From the NCBI GenBank assembly GCA_024231375.1, contig JAAEQP010001328.1, positions 1-12,731 on the forward strand: a DNA stretch of 12,731 nt, given 5' to 3'. Source of the DNA: a bacterium. Its GTDB lineage: Bacteria > Hydrogenedentota > Hydrogenedentia > Hydrogenedentiales > SLHB01. Below, piece by piece: positions 1 to 6,889 of this stretch. How positions within the stretch are numbered: position 1 is the stretch's first letter; each line of letters opens with the position of its first letter. The notes under the pieces were generated by a model. The model was not told where the DNA came from. It saw only the letters and a list, made by a program, of their open reading frames with translations, and ran no database searches. Both the position numbers and the translations under genes were made by a program.

Positions 1-5
1 AGGCC

Positions 6-60
6 AGGGACAGACCCGTCTTCGTCCGCCTACGGCGGACTTCGCTGGGGTCAGTCCCGG
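6..60 (+). repeat. Modular hairpin repeat, copy A1
   Basis: A 55-bp unit made of a 13-mer related to TGGTACAGTCCCG (6-18), a perfect 7-bp hairpin (GTCCGCC 24-30, loop TAC, GGCGGAC 34-40) and a second 13-mer (47-59), with the 13-mers starting 41 bp apart. The same arrangement and spacing occur at 8626-8680; aligned by eye, 46 of 55 positions match and both stem arms are unchanged. The function is unknown. It lies downstream of the minus-strand methyltransferase gene. Confidence 0.75.
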
Positions 61-145
61 CGTTTTCGCTCCTGTTCTCGGCGTTCTCTGAGAGCGCTGG
101 ACACGAGGTGCTGGACTGCGGCCGACGGAAGTATGAATGAGCGCG

Positions 146-221
146 AGTTCTTCAACAGCTCCACAGTCCTGTCTTGCTCGGGCCGCCTGCGGCGGACTCC
201 GCTTGGTACAGTCCCCGGTTT
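146..221 (+). repeat. Modular hairpin repeat, copy A2 with reversed GTTGAAGAA module
   Basis: This copy begins with the reversed second module (TTCAACAGCTCCACAG, 151-166), followed by GTCTTGCTCGGGCCGCC (171-187), a hairpin with one stem mismatch (181-197), and GCTTGGTACAGTCC (201-214). All three blocks recur exactly, in the same order and orientation, at 1685-1700, 1704-1720 and 1737-1750. It ends about 40 bp from the stop of the minus-strand FkbM gene, so it may lie in that gene's 3' untranslated region. Confidence 0.75.
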
Positions 222-264
222 CTGCCTCCGTGCTTCTTCCCGAAGACTGAACCGATCCGAGAGG

Positions 265-1125
265 TCATTCAACCGCCACAGGGCGGAAGTACCAATTGAC
301 TTTGTCGGCTTTTCGATACTTTTCGATCAACTCGTAGCCGTTGGAGGTGAAGTAATCCACTAGCAGGTCTTCGTGTCGACTCTCGACGCAGCAGAGGTCG
401 GGTTTGTAGCGTTGAATATCGAATCCTTTGAGAGCGGGCATCTCAGCGCCTTCGATATCCAAAGAAAGGAAATCGACCTTCTCCACACCATTCTGTGCAA
501 GAAGCGTATTGATCGTGACGGTCGTGACTACGATTTCCTGCACTTCCTCGGGAGAACCGAATTGGGACATTTCCTCATCAAGGGTGTTTATTGCCCCCAC
601 ATACAAGGTGAGCTTCTCTCCGTCGGTATCGGCAATCGCGTTTGGGAAGAACTTGGAATTTGGTCGAAACTCTTCCCACTCCTCTGCAAACTTGGACATG
701 ACATCGACCCCGAAGCCGGTCCACCCAAGCTCCTGCTCCAGGTAGAACGTCGTGCTCATTTCGCGTGCGTTGGCGCAGCCGATATCGAGAAAGAACCCGC
801 CTTTCCTGTCGTCTAGGCAATCTCGAATGATCAATTCCTCGTAGCCCTGTGACCACACGGGCTCAGCTTCCGAGAGTCTGTCGTCCAGCACACTGCGCCA
901 ATCCTTATCAGGGCGATTAAACGCAAGGACGGTCCTCGCGAAGATCTCCGCACGGTTGCCGTAGATCTCTACTGCGACCTCCATAGGCATCGGCTGGAAG
1001 TGCAGGTTGGCGACTTCGGGTTTCGGATTCGCGCGGGACCACTCCACTGCCAGAAGGACGATGGACGCCGCGGAGACGGCAACCAGGACGCTGGCCAACA
1101 CCACGAGACGACGTCGGACATGCAT
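265..1125 (-). CDS. FkbM-family SAM-dependent methyltransferase, N-terminally membrane-anchored
   Basis: A predicted 286-residue protein. Residues about 8-28 form one hydrophobic segment after a short Arg-rich start (MHVRRR), which predicts a signal anchor or uncleaved signal peptide. The SAM-binding core shows FLDIGCANA (112-120), an acidic residue after the next strand (D141), and the hallmark FkbM stretch around FLSLDIEGAE (219-228). FkbM proteins usually O-methylate sugars or small molecules; the substrate here cannot be read from the sequence. The start is backed by GGAGGTG (1134-1140, minus strand) 8 nt upstream of the ATG. The gene stands alone, with repeats on both sides and no glycan-synthesis genes nearby. 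Positions 481-720 are about 51% GC (123/240 by hand count) against about 64% (154/240) at 2221-2460 in the neighbouring gene, suggesting acquisition from elsewhere. The family call is firm; the cellular location and role are inference. Confidence 0.88.
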   Translation of the reverse strand: MHVRRRLVVLASVLVAVSAASIVLLAVEWSRANPKPEVANLHFQPMPMEVAVEIYGNRAEIFARTVLAFNRPDKDWRSVLDDRLSEAEPVWSQGYEELIIRDCLDDRKGGFFLDIGCANAREMSTTFYLEQELGWTGFGVDVMSKFAEEWEEFRPNSKFFPNAIADTDGEKLTLYVGAINTLDEEMSQFGSPEEVQEIVVTTVTINTLLAQNGVEKVDFLSLDIEGAEMPALKGFDIQRYKPDLCCVESRHEDLLVDYFTSNGYELIEKYRKADKVNWYFRPVAVE

Positions 1126-1523
1126 TGCTTCGGCACCTCCACGGAGTTCTGGTGATTCTTGACGATCAATGAGTCGATTCTGAAGTACACGGTTGAGCCG
1201 TTGTCCTTCGATTGGTGGGCCATTCTCAGTATCGAATCGGCCGCGTGTGGCGGGTTCAGGCGGGGGGGTGGCGTTCGCGGTGCGGCTTGGGGCGCAGGTT
1301 CTGGGCGATGACGGGTACGTGGTTGGACATGTCCCCCAAACATGATGATGCGCCGTACTCCAAACTTCTATTGAGTAGCTTCAATCCCCCGGCGGGTCCA
1401 ATCTGGGTGTAGCACAGGCGGTGTGTGAGCTTCAAGTTCGTGGTGGACGATGAAGAGGGGAGGCGTGGTGGCGGTAGTCCCGGAGGGACCTCTCGACTCG
1501 TGCCCGCGTGAATGGACGCGAAA
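1126..1523. other. Non-coding intergenic stretch upstream of the FkbM gene
   Basis: No convincing gene is seen here: the open frames lack recognisable protein character and mostly shadow other frames. It holds the FkbM gene's Shine-Dalgarno (1134-1140), a 10-bp perfect palindrome GGACATGTCC (1325-1334) with no known role, and a small hairpin GTCCC-GGA-GGGAC (1477-1489). No promoter could be assigned with confidence. Confidence 0.55.
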
Positions 1524-1760
1524 GCCAGGGACAGTGGAGCTGTTGAAGAAGTGGCAGTCTCTCACGGGTGGGCCGCGATAACCTGGGGACAGCCACCCAT
1601 TGTCGCCCTAAGAAGGGCAATAATGGGACGCAAGGGCTTGGCAGTCCCCGTTTGTCGCTTCTGTTCTCGTGGGCACACGACTTTTTCAACAGCTCCACAG
1701 CCCGTCTTGCTCGGGCCGCCTTCGACGGGCTCGCTCGCTTGGTACAGTCCCGGTTTTCGC
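1524..1760. repeat. Nested inverted-repeat element (composite copy B of the modular repeat)
   Basis: The element has near-perfect 19-bp inverted arms: GTGGAGCTGTTGAAGAAGT (1534-1552) and its complement at 1680-1698, with one mismatch. Between them sits a large imperfect hairpin (1585-1649). After the right arm comes a plus-oriented copy of the A2 sequence (1685-1750) with a decayed central hairpin, ending in CAGTCCCGGTTTTCGC. The internal stretch AGTCCCCGTTTGTCGCTTCTG (from 1643) resembles the sequence downstream of copy A1 (53-72). No protein is encoded. The layout resembles a MITE- or REP-like element, but no target-site duplication or cognate transposase was identified. Confidence 0.65.
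1585..1649. repeat. Long imperfect hairpin inside repeat B
   Basis: Left arm 1596-1609 and right arm 1614-1627 pair over 14 positions, with one mismatch and one G-T wobble, around the 4-nt loop AAGA. Outer arms GGGGAC-A-GCCA (1585-1595) and TGGC-A-GTCCCC (1639-1649) add ten pairs around an A/A mismatch, leaving an 11-nt bulge at 1628-1638. The stem is long for a chance structure. It could form in transcripts of either strand; its role is unknown. Confidence 0.6.
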
Positions 1761-1871
1761 TCGGGCAAAGGTTGGGGCATCGAACCCATCGCACTTGCTT
1801 GGGAGTTTGAAGCGGTGTACGGGGCGGGGTACCATGCCTCGTTGTGCTCACGCGAAAGGAAGTTCCGAATT

Positions 1872-1893
1872 CGCGGCGGGGCCGCGGGGGGGA
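1872..1893 (+). promoter_or_regulatory. 5' UTR hairpin abutting the ribosome binding site of the 1902 gene
   Basis: CGCGGC (1872-1877), loop GGG, GCCGCG (1881-1886) form a perfect 6-bp GC-only stem. Its last base begins the G-run GGGGGGGA (1886-1893), the best Shine-Dalgarno candidate, 8 nt before the ATG at 1902. This supports the chosen start. Occlusion of the ribosome site by the hairpin is an inference. Confidence 0.45.
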
Positions 1894-1901
1894 TTGGAAA
1901 C

Positions 1902-3143
1902 ATGACCAAGAAGCTTCTCGTGTGTCTGTTCGTGTTCCTGGTTCTGGGAATGAACGGCGCGGTCGCGCAAAAGGACGGGCTGTTGACGAGGGGGACCCAA
2001 CGGGTGTTCCCCATCGGCTTCTACTACATGCCGCCCGACGAGGCGGGAGTTCGCGCCATGAGCGACGCGGGCATTAACCTCATTCGCTGCCATAGCCGGG
2101 CGGACCTGGACCGTGTCCACGGGGTCGGGATGATGGGATGCATGACCGTCGGCGTTGTCGGCGGGGCCACGCCAGCGTTGCGGGCCGTGATCGAGGACGT
2201 GAAGGACCATCCGGCCCTTGTCGCGTGGGAAGGTCCCGACGAACTGGTCTGGAACTTCACCACGGCCAAGGCGCTCGAGAGCGTCGGTATCTCAGGCCGC
2301 GACTGGTGGGCCCAACGGCCCCATGCCGTGGAGTACGCCAAACGTCAGGCGGCGGAGAAGATGCCCAAGCTGAAGGCCGGGATCGCGTTGATACGCGAAC
2401 TCGACGAACGCGACCGCCCGTTCTGGATGAACGAAGCGCGGTTGAGCGACGAAGGCTATGTGAAGCAGTACCTACCGCATATCGACATCACCGGCTGCGA
2501 CTACTACCCCGTGCGCAAGATTTCGCGCAACGTGGGCGTCATCGGCGAATGCACGGACCGGTGGGTGCGGATTGGCCAGGGGAAACCGGTGTGGATGGTG
2601 TTGCAGGCCTTTTCGTGGAGCGCCCTCGACTGGGACGGCGATCCCAATGTGGCGTGCTACCCGAGGTTCGCCGAATCGCGGTTCATGGCCTACGACGCCG
2701 TCGTACACGGGGCCAAGGGAATCCTGTACTGGGGCGCGCAGTACTGCGATTCCGACGCCTTCTATCAATCGTTGCTGGCCGTCACCAGCGAACTGGACAC
2801 GCTGCAACCCTTCCTGGTGGAACCGGACATGCCGGGGATCGCGTGCGACATCAGGGCCGACCTCGGACATGGCGAAAAGGGGGTGCGCGTCATGGCGCGG
2901 CGCTGCGGTGACGATGTCCTCGTCGTTCTAGCCAACGAAGACCGGCGCGACTATCCCAAGGTCCGCGTCTCGGGGCTGGGCGACTTCAAGGGACGGCAAC
3001 TCGACATCCTCTACTCCGAGGGGAGCGTGCGCGTCAAGCGGGGTCGGTTCGATATCCCCATGGGACCATACGAAGTCCGCGTCCTCGCCACGGGCCGTGA
3101 GTGGGAAACCGCCCGCCGCGCAGGTCGCGACTACGAAGGGTAG
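1902..3143 (+). CDS. Secreted putative glycoside hydrolase, TIM-barrel-like, unclassified
   Basis: A predicted 413-residue protein with an N-terminal signal peptide (MTKKLLVCLFVFLVLGMNG, likely cut after AVA at residue 22). I chose the ATG at 1902 because the signal peptide starts there and a G-rich ribosome site precedes it; the open frame continues upstream only through repeat DNA. The body has the alternating strand/helix look of a beta/alpha barrel: FPIGFYYMP (36-44), GINLIRCHS (57-65), HPALVAWEGPDE (103-114), DITGCDYYPV (195-204), WMVLQAFSW (231-239) and GAKGILYWG (270-278). Residues after about 305 look like a small beta domain. Acidic residues E110, D113-E114 and E178 are candidates for catalysis, but I cannot assign the pair or a CAZy family. 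It probably acts on carbohydrate outside the cytoplasm. It converges on a GH123-type gene 6 bp away. 'Secreted' and 'barrel' are fairly secure; the substrate is unknown. Confidence 0.72.
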   Translation: MTKKLLVCLFVFLVLGMNGAVAQKDGLLTRGTQRVFPIGFYYMPPDEAGVRAMSDAGINLIRCHSRADLDRVHGVGMMGCMTVGVVGGATPALRAVIEDVKDHPALVAWEGPDELVWNFTTAKALESVGISGRDWWAQRPHAVEYAKRQAAEKMPKLKAGIALIRELDERDRPFWMNEARLSDEGYVKQYLPHIDITGCDYYPVRKISRNVGVIGECTDRWVRIGQGKPVWMVLQAFSWSALDWDGDPNVACYPRFAESRFMAYDAVVHGAKGILYWGAQYCDSDAFYQSLLAVTSELDTLQPFLVEPDMPGIACDIRADLGHGEKGVRVMARRCGDDVLVVLANEDRRDYPKVRVSGLGDFKGRQLDILYSEGSVRVKRGRFDIPMGPYEVRVLATGREWETARRAGRDYEG

Positions 3144-3149
3144 ACGCAG

Positions 3150-5531
3150 TTACTGTCTCGGTTCCCTGCCCATTCTCGAGACTCGCTCGGCAATGGCCGC
3201 GCGTTGCGTGCAGACCACGTCGGGGTCGCGGGTGAAGTCGACGAGGGTGGTGGTGACGGGAAGGCACGCCGTACGGGCAGTCTCGACGTCGCCGGTGCGT
3301 TCGGCAAGGGCGTAGAGGTATTCGTAGTCTTCCAGGCCGTCGCGGATGTTGGCCAGGCGGATGCTGCCGATGGGACCGTCGATGCCGGGATACAAGAGGC
3401 GGCCGTCGCCGTAGAGGGTGGGCCAGGTGCCGCCGCTGTTGATGTCGAATTCGAGGAACGGTCCGTCCGCGGGGTTGACGAGGTCCGTGTTGTTGGGACG
3501 GTTCCAGATGTTGAGCCCCCAGTAGAGGAAGCCGTCCATCTTCTGGTGGTAGGCCTGCCACCAGATGACGCGGGATTCGACGAGCGGGTGTTCGCACAAC
3601 CAGTTGGCATACGGATAGCGCGGGCCGAGGCAGATGTAGGCCCACACCTGGAGTCCGGCGGCGCGGCATTTCTCCGCCTGCTCGTAGTTGTATTTCGCGG
3701 TCAACGGACAATTCCAATCCAGGTTGAGGCTGTGCATGACCTCGGGGTCCTGGGGGATGTAGGCGGTGGTGAACGTCTTGATCTCGGGATACCGTTCCTT
3801 CACCAACCCGAAATACTCGGTTATGGTGGGCCAGAAGTCGCGGCCCCGTTCGTCGAAGGTGTAGACGTAGGCCATGTCGGCGAGGCCGTGTTGCCGAAGC
3901 TGCGCTACGGCCGGGTCGAGGCGTTTCACCACCTGTTCCTTGAACGCGGGCGTGTAGACCTCGGGCGCGCTGTAACAGACCCATGTGCGCTCGCCGCGTT
4001 CTTCGACCATGTTCATGACGTTGAACGTGTTGAGCCCTTGGTCGCGAAAATGGACCAGATCCTCGACAGCAGGCGCCGATGTGCGCGAAATATCGTCGGG
4101 GTTGAGGCGGTGTTTCAACACATAGTCGCCGTATTGCTGGCGCAACGCGGGCGTGAGCGGTTTGCCGTAGACCCGTTCGAGGAAGCCGTCCATGAGGGCA
4201 AACGCGGTTTTGAAATGACCGCGTACCGACAAGTCGAACCCGTAGATTTGGGCCTTCACGGTCACTGTGGTCGCGGGGGCGTTGGCGGGATGAAGGGTGA
4301 CCGTACCGGTGTAGTCGCCGGGCGGCGTGCCCGCGGGGGTGTACACGGTGAACCATAGGGCCTGCGTAAACCCTGGTGCGACGGTAAACGTCTCCACTGG
4401 AAGCAACGCGTCTGGCCACCAGCCGGGTGACGCGTCCGGCGCGGCGGGGTGGGGGGGGAGGTTGTCGGCCTTCACGTACCCCACCTGATGCCATTCGATG
4501 TGGTCAGCCGTGATGCGCGACGTGCCGTCGGCCAACACCAGATCGCTCACGTCCACCCGCGTCTCGCCAAGGCCTTGGTCTGGCGCGGCCATCAAGGCGA
4601 CCTGGAAGCTCTCATACTCGTGGCCCGCCAACGCGATGCGGGCTTGCGGCACCTCCGGCGTGTCTGGCGTGTCTGGCGGAAACGCGTCCGGCATGACGCG
4701 GCGCATGGATGTCTCCGTCCACACGGCGTAGGGACGCGATTCCGCGGCTGGCGAGATGGTCACTTCGCGTTCCACCGATACCTTCTCGCCCAACAGGTCG
4801 TCTGTCGCGTTCACGCGCAAGGTATACGGCGTGTTCGCTGGGGATGCGGCCAGGTCCCGCCAGAACAGGCGCAACGGCCACGCGTCGCCTTGGGCGCTCT
4901 TCAGTTCCGTGTCGCCGTCCAGCAACACGACCCGCCACGACGCGGGCATGTTGCCCCGTCCACGGATGCCGAGTCCGTCGCCAAACAGCCCCGGCGCCAC
5001 GTCGAGCGACGGAACCGCGAAAGGCGTCAGGGACACCTCGATGTCGTCGAACCACACCGTGCCCTTGGCATGACGGAACAGCACATGGACCTCGATGGTC
5101 TTCACCGGTTTCGTGACGTCGAAGTCCAGTTCCGCATACTGCCAATCGTGGGTGCCCGGTTTGAACCCCGCGATCTTTCCCCAAAGCGGCGTCCCATCCG
5201 CATAGTGCAGGTCGAGATAGACATTGAAATCCTGCTCGACCACCGCGTCTTCCGCCCGTGCCCACCCCGATACGCGGAACGGATGCTGAATCGGCGGGTC
5301 GAACACGATCACCTGCCGCGCGCCCAACGCACCCTCCGTCGTGTCCACCGAACACCGCATCGAACGCGTGCCGCCATGCGCCACCGACTCGTCGACGACG
5401 AATCCACCGCCTACAGACGCCCACACGCCGTCCGTCTCGAATCCGGGATTGTCCACGAGGTTCACGCCCCGCTCCGCGGCAGCGGCGGAGAGGGCGATGG
5501 CGAGGATGGTGATGGTCAGGGCGATTCGCAT
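3150..5531 (-). CDS. Secreted GH123/DUF4091-type glycoside hydrolase with N-terminal CBM-like domain
   Basis: A predicted 793-residue protein. A signal peptide occupies residues 1-19 (MRIALTITILAIALSAAAA). Residues about 24-168 look like a galactose-binding-fold carbohydrate-binding module, from NLVDNPGFE to TVWFDDIEVS. A beta-rich linker region (about 170-435) precedes the catalytic barrel (about 440-745). The Asp-Glu pair in YVYTFDER (D560-E561) matches the pair used in substrate-assisted catalysis by GH123 enzymes. The C-terminal GH123/DUF4091 signature is clear: GDGRLLYPG (708-716), GPIGSIRLANIRDGLEDYEYL (719-739). Founding GH123 members are beta-N-acetylgalactosaminidases, but many relatives are uncharacterised, so specificity is open. 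The frame extends 13 codons further upstream, but the start at 5531 begins the signal peptide and has AAGGGA 10 nt before it. It converges on the putative glycosidase at 1902. Confidence 0.88.
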   Translation of the reverse strand: MRIALTITILAIALSAAAAERGVNLVDNPGFETDGVWASVGGGFVVDESVAHGGTRSMRCSVDTTEGALGARQVIVFDPPIQHPFRVSGWARAEDAVVEQDFNVYLDLHYADGTPLWGKIAGFKPGTHDWQYAELDFDVTKPVKTIEVHVLFRHAKGTVWFDDIEVSLTPFAVPSLDVAPGLFGDGLGIRGRGNMPASWRVVLLDGDTELKSAQGDAWPLRLFWRDLAASPANTPYTLRVNATDDLLGEKVSVEREVTISPAAESRPYAVWTETSMRRVMPDAFPPDTPDTPEVPQARIALAGHEYESFQVALMAAPDQGLGETRVDVSDLVLADGTSRITADHIEWHQVGYVKADNLPPHPAAPDASPGWWPDALLPVETFTVAPGFTQALWFTVYTPAGTPPGDYTGTVTLHPANAPATTVTVKAQIYGFDLSVRGHFKTAFALMDGFLERVYGKPLTPALRQQYGDYVLKHRLNPDDISRTSAPAVEDLVHFRDQGLNTFNVMNMVEERGERTWVCYSAPEVYTPAFKEQVVKRLDPAVAQLRQHGLADMAYVYTFDERGRDFWPTITEYFGLVKERYPEIKTFTTAYIPQDPEVMHSLNLDWNCPLTAKYNYEQAEKCRAAGLQVWAYICLGPRYPYANWLCEHPLVESRVIWWQAYHQKMDGFLYWGLNIWNRPNNTDLVNPADGPFLEFDINSGGTWPTLYGDGRLLYPGIDGPIGSIRLANIRDGLEDYEYLYALAERTGDVETARTACLPVTTTLVDFTRDPDVVCTQRAAIAERVSRMGREPRQ

Positions 5532-5541
5532 TGTGGTCGTG

Positions 5542-5548
5542 TCCCTTC
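5542..5548 (-). promoter_or_regulatory. Shine-Dalgarno deciding the GH123-type gene start
   Basis: On the minus strand this reads GAAGGGA, 10 nt before the ATG at 5531. The alternative upstream ATG at 5570 would add MTCRPVRRRDTTT before the signal peptide, which is unlikely for an exported protein. Confidence 0.65.
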
Positions 5549-5673
5549 GCCGCACTGGTCGGCAGGTCATATCGGATGAAGGTCTCCGGGGATCGCCGGA
5601 TAGACAATCGAAGTGTAGCAGATGCGCGGCATGGGGACGAGCCCTCAGTCTCTCGGCGCGGATACTGGCAGAA

Positions 5674-5711
5674 CGTGCGGCGACGCGGTAGGGCTGACCT
5701 CCGTGTCAGCC
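5674..5711 (+). repeat. 38-bp hairpin repeat, copy 1
   Basis: The unit contains GGTAGGGCTG (5688-5697) and a hairpin with arms GGCTGAC (5692-5698) and GTCAGCC (5705-5711) around CTCCGT. A second copy lies at 5789-5826 in the same orientation. The copies differ at 8 of 38 positions; four of these differences form two compensated base pairs in the stem. It lies in the 343-bp gap between the GH123-type gene and holA. No coding potential is apparent. Confidence 0.75.
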
Positions 5712-5788
5712 GTCTTCAGCCGGTAGGAGATCTCCACATCGCACCGGCCTTCCGGAGTTGGGAGACCTTGCGGTCGCGGGATGTGGGT

Positions 5789-5826
5789 CGTGCAGCAACG
5801 TGGTAGGGCTGTGCTCCAGCACAGCC
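5789..5826 (+). repeat. 38-bp hairpin repeat, copy 2
   Basis: Arms GGCTGTGC (5807-5814) and GCACAGCC (5819-5826) form a perfect 8-bp stem with a TCCA loop. It matches copy 1 (5674-5711) in its 5' part and loop. The two copies enclose a 77-bp spacer carrying a perfect palindrome GGAGATCTCC (5726-5735). Nothing else was found in the 5532-5874 gap apart from the GH123 gene's ribosome site. Confidence 0.75.
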
Positions 5827-5858
5827 AGGCGCGCATCGGCGTGCATCCTCATGCGCCG

Positions 5859-5885
5859 GATCGGCCTCAAGCGCCTACGCCGATC
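5859..5885 (-). terminator. Weak candidate terminator hairpin spanning the holA stop
   Basis: GATCGGC (5859-5865) and GCCGATC (5879-5885) form a 7-bp stem with a 13-nt loop that contains the holA stop codon. No U-tract follows on the minus strand, so intrinsic termination is doubtful. The 38-bp hairpin repeats just downstream (5789-5826 and 5674-5711) could do this job instead. Confidence 0.25.
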
Positions 5886-6885
5886 GCTTCCTTTGCTTCC
5901 CGCCGGCGGCGAGTTTGACGACGAGGAGTTCGATGGCGAGGGAGTCGTCGACGCCGGTGGTGCGGAAGAGGATGTCGGTTTCAACGCAGAGGTGGAAGGC
6001 GGCGGGGAACTTGCCGCGGCCGAGTTTCTGGGCGAGAGGTCTGACTTTGTTGGCGAGGAAGGGCGCGATGCGTTGGTTGGTGTGGACGGCGTAGGCGCTC
6101 TTGAGCAGCCAGTTGATGGCGCCGAGGACTTCAAATTCGCTCTTGCCGAGATCGAGGATGTCGCGCAGGGCGTGGAGGGCCTTGTTGCCGTCGGAGTCGG
6201 CGATGGCGTCGGTGAGGGTCCAGATCTCTTCTTCGGCGACGTCGGCGCAGGCCGTGGCCACGTCCGACTCGGTGATGCGTTCGTTTCCGCCCACGAAATT
6301 GCAGACAAGGGTCACCGCGTTGACTACGTCGCTGAATTGCTGGCCGCATCGCTCGGCAATGGCCTGGGCGGCGTCCCGGTCGATGAGCTTGTGTCGGGCT
6401 TCCACCATGTCGCGGATCTCGGTGAGCAGTTCGGCGCCTTTGGGTTCGGGGCACTCGACGAGGAGTCCTGCCTTCTCCGCGGACTTGAAGAGCTTGGTGC
6501 GCCGGTCGACGGCGCCTGCCACGAGGATGAGCATGGTGGTTTCGTTCGGCGATTCGAGGTATGAGAGGAGGGGGCCGGCCGCCGACACGGTGGCGTAGTG
6601 GTCGGCGCGGTTCACGACGATAATGCGGCGTTCGGCGAGGAACGGAAGGGTCTGGGCGTCGGCCACGATTTCCGCGGGGTCGGCTTCGTCCGCGTGGTAG
6701 GCGGAGTAGCAGAGGTCCTTCATGGTGGGGTCGATGAAGCGTGTGACCAGCGCATCCACGGCGCGTTGGGCAAGGAGGGGCGCGAAGGATGCCGACTTGC
6801 CTCGGGGCGCTTTGTGGGCGGTGAGCATATAGACGAGCTGGGGATCGGAGATATCGACGGTCTTGAGGAATTCGGCGACTAGCAC
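5875..6885 (-). CDS. holA: DNA polymerase III subunit delta
   Basis: A predicted 336-residue protein, close to the usual HolA length of about 340. Delta is the clamp-loader subunit that opens the sliding clamp during replication. The N-terminal domain shows QLVYMLTAHKA (16-26) and the characteristic ADAQTLPFLAERRIIVVNRADHY (75-97). Residues 111-145 (ETTMLILVAGAVDRRTKLFK) match the second subdomain, and the C-terminal helical collar covers about 215-325 (EEEIWTLTDAIADSDGNKALHALRD). As usual for delta, the Walker A motif is absent. The start is taken as GTG at 6885, 4 bp after the lptE stop, because sequence upstream loses HolA character; the ribosome site (GGTAG-like) is weak and translation may be coupled to lptE. 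It is the last gene of the bamD-like/lptE/holA operon; E. coli also has holA directly after lptE. Confidence 0.88.
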   Translation of the reverse strand: MLVAEFLKTVDISDPQLVYMLTAHKAPRGKSASFAPLLAQRAVDALVTRFIDPTMKDLCYSAYHADEADPAEIVADAQTLPFLAERRIIVVNRADHYATVSAAGPLLSYLESPNETTMLILVAGAVDRRTKLFKSAEKAGLLVECPEPKGAELLTEIRDMVEARHKLIDRDAAQAIAERCGQQFSDVVNAVTLVCNFVGGNERITESDVATACADVAEEEIWTLTDAIADSDGNKALHALRDILDLGKSEFEVLGAINWLLKSAYAVHTNQRIAPFLANKVRPLAQKLGRGKFPAAFHLCVETDILFRTTGVDDSLAIELLVVKLAAGGKQRKRSA

Positions 6886-6889
6886 CGGA

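Noticed and set aside
1325..1334. GGACATGTCC palindrome as an operator
   Set aside because: A single 10-bp palindrome with no nearby promoter or regulator gene is not enough to call a binding site.
1512..1901. 130-codon N-terminal extension of the glycosidase gene
   Set aside because: It runs through repeat B and has no protein-like features. The signal peptide and ribosome site mark the start at 1902.
3204..4358. Long plus-strand open frame opposite the GH123-type gene
   Set aside because: Its translation lacks domain character and it mirrors the minus-strand gene, which has a signal peptide, catalytic DE pair and family signature. Long antisense frames are expected from high-GC third positions.
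3034..4494. 486-codon minus-strand frame overlapping the GH123-type gene
   Set aside because: Arg/Pro/His-rich frame-shifted reading of the real gene.
4449..5579. Second long plus-strand open frame opposite the GH123-type gene
   Set aside because: Arg/His-rich translation without recognisable motifs; an antisense shadow of the same gene.
5645..5836. 63-codon minus-strand frame over the 38-bp hairpin repeats
   Set aside because: It is made almost wholly of the hairpin repeats and spacer; the stem covariation between copies argues for structure rather than coding.
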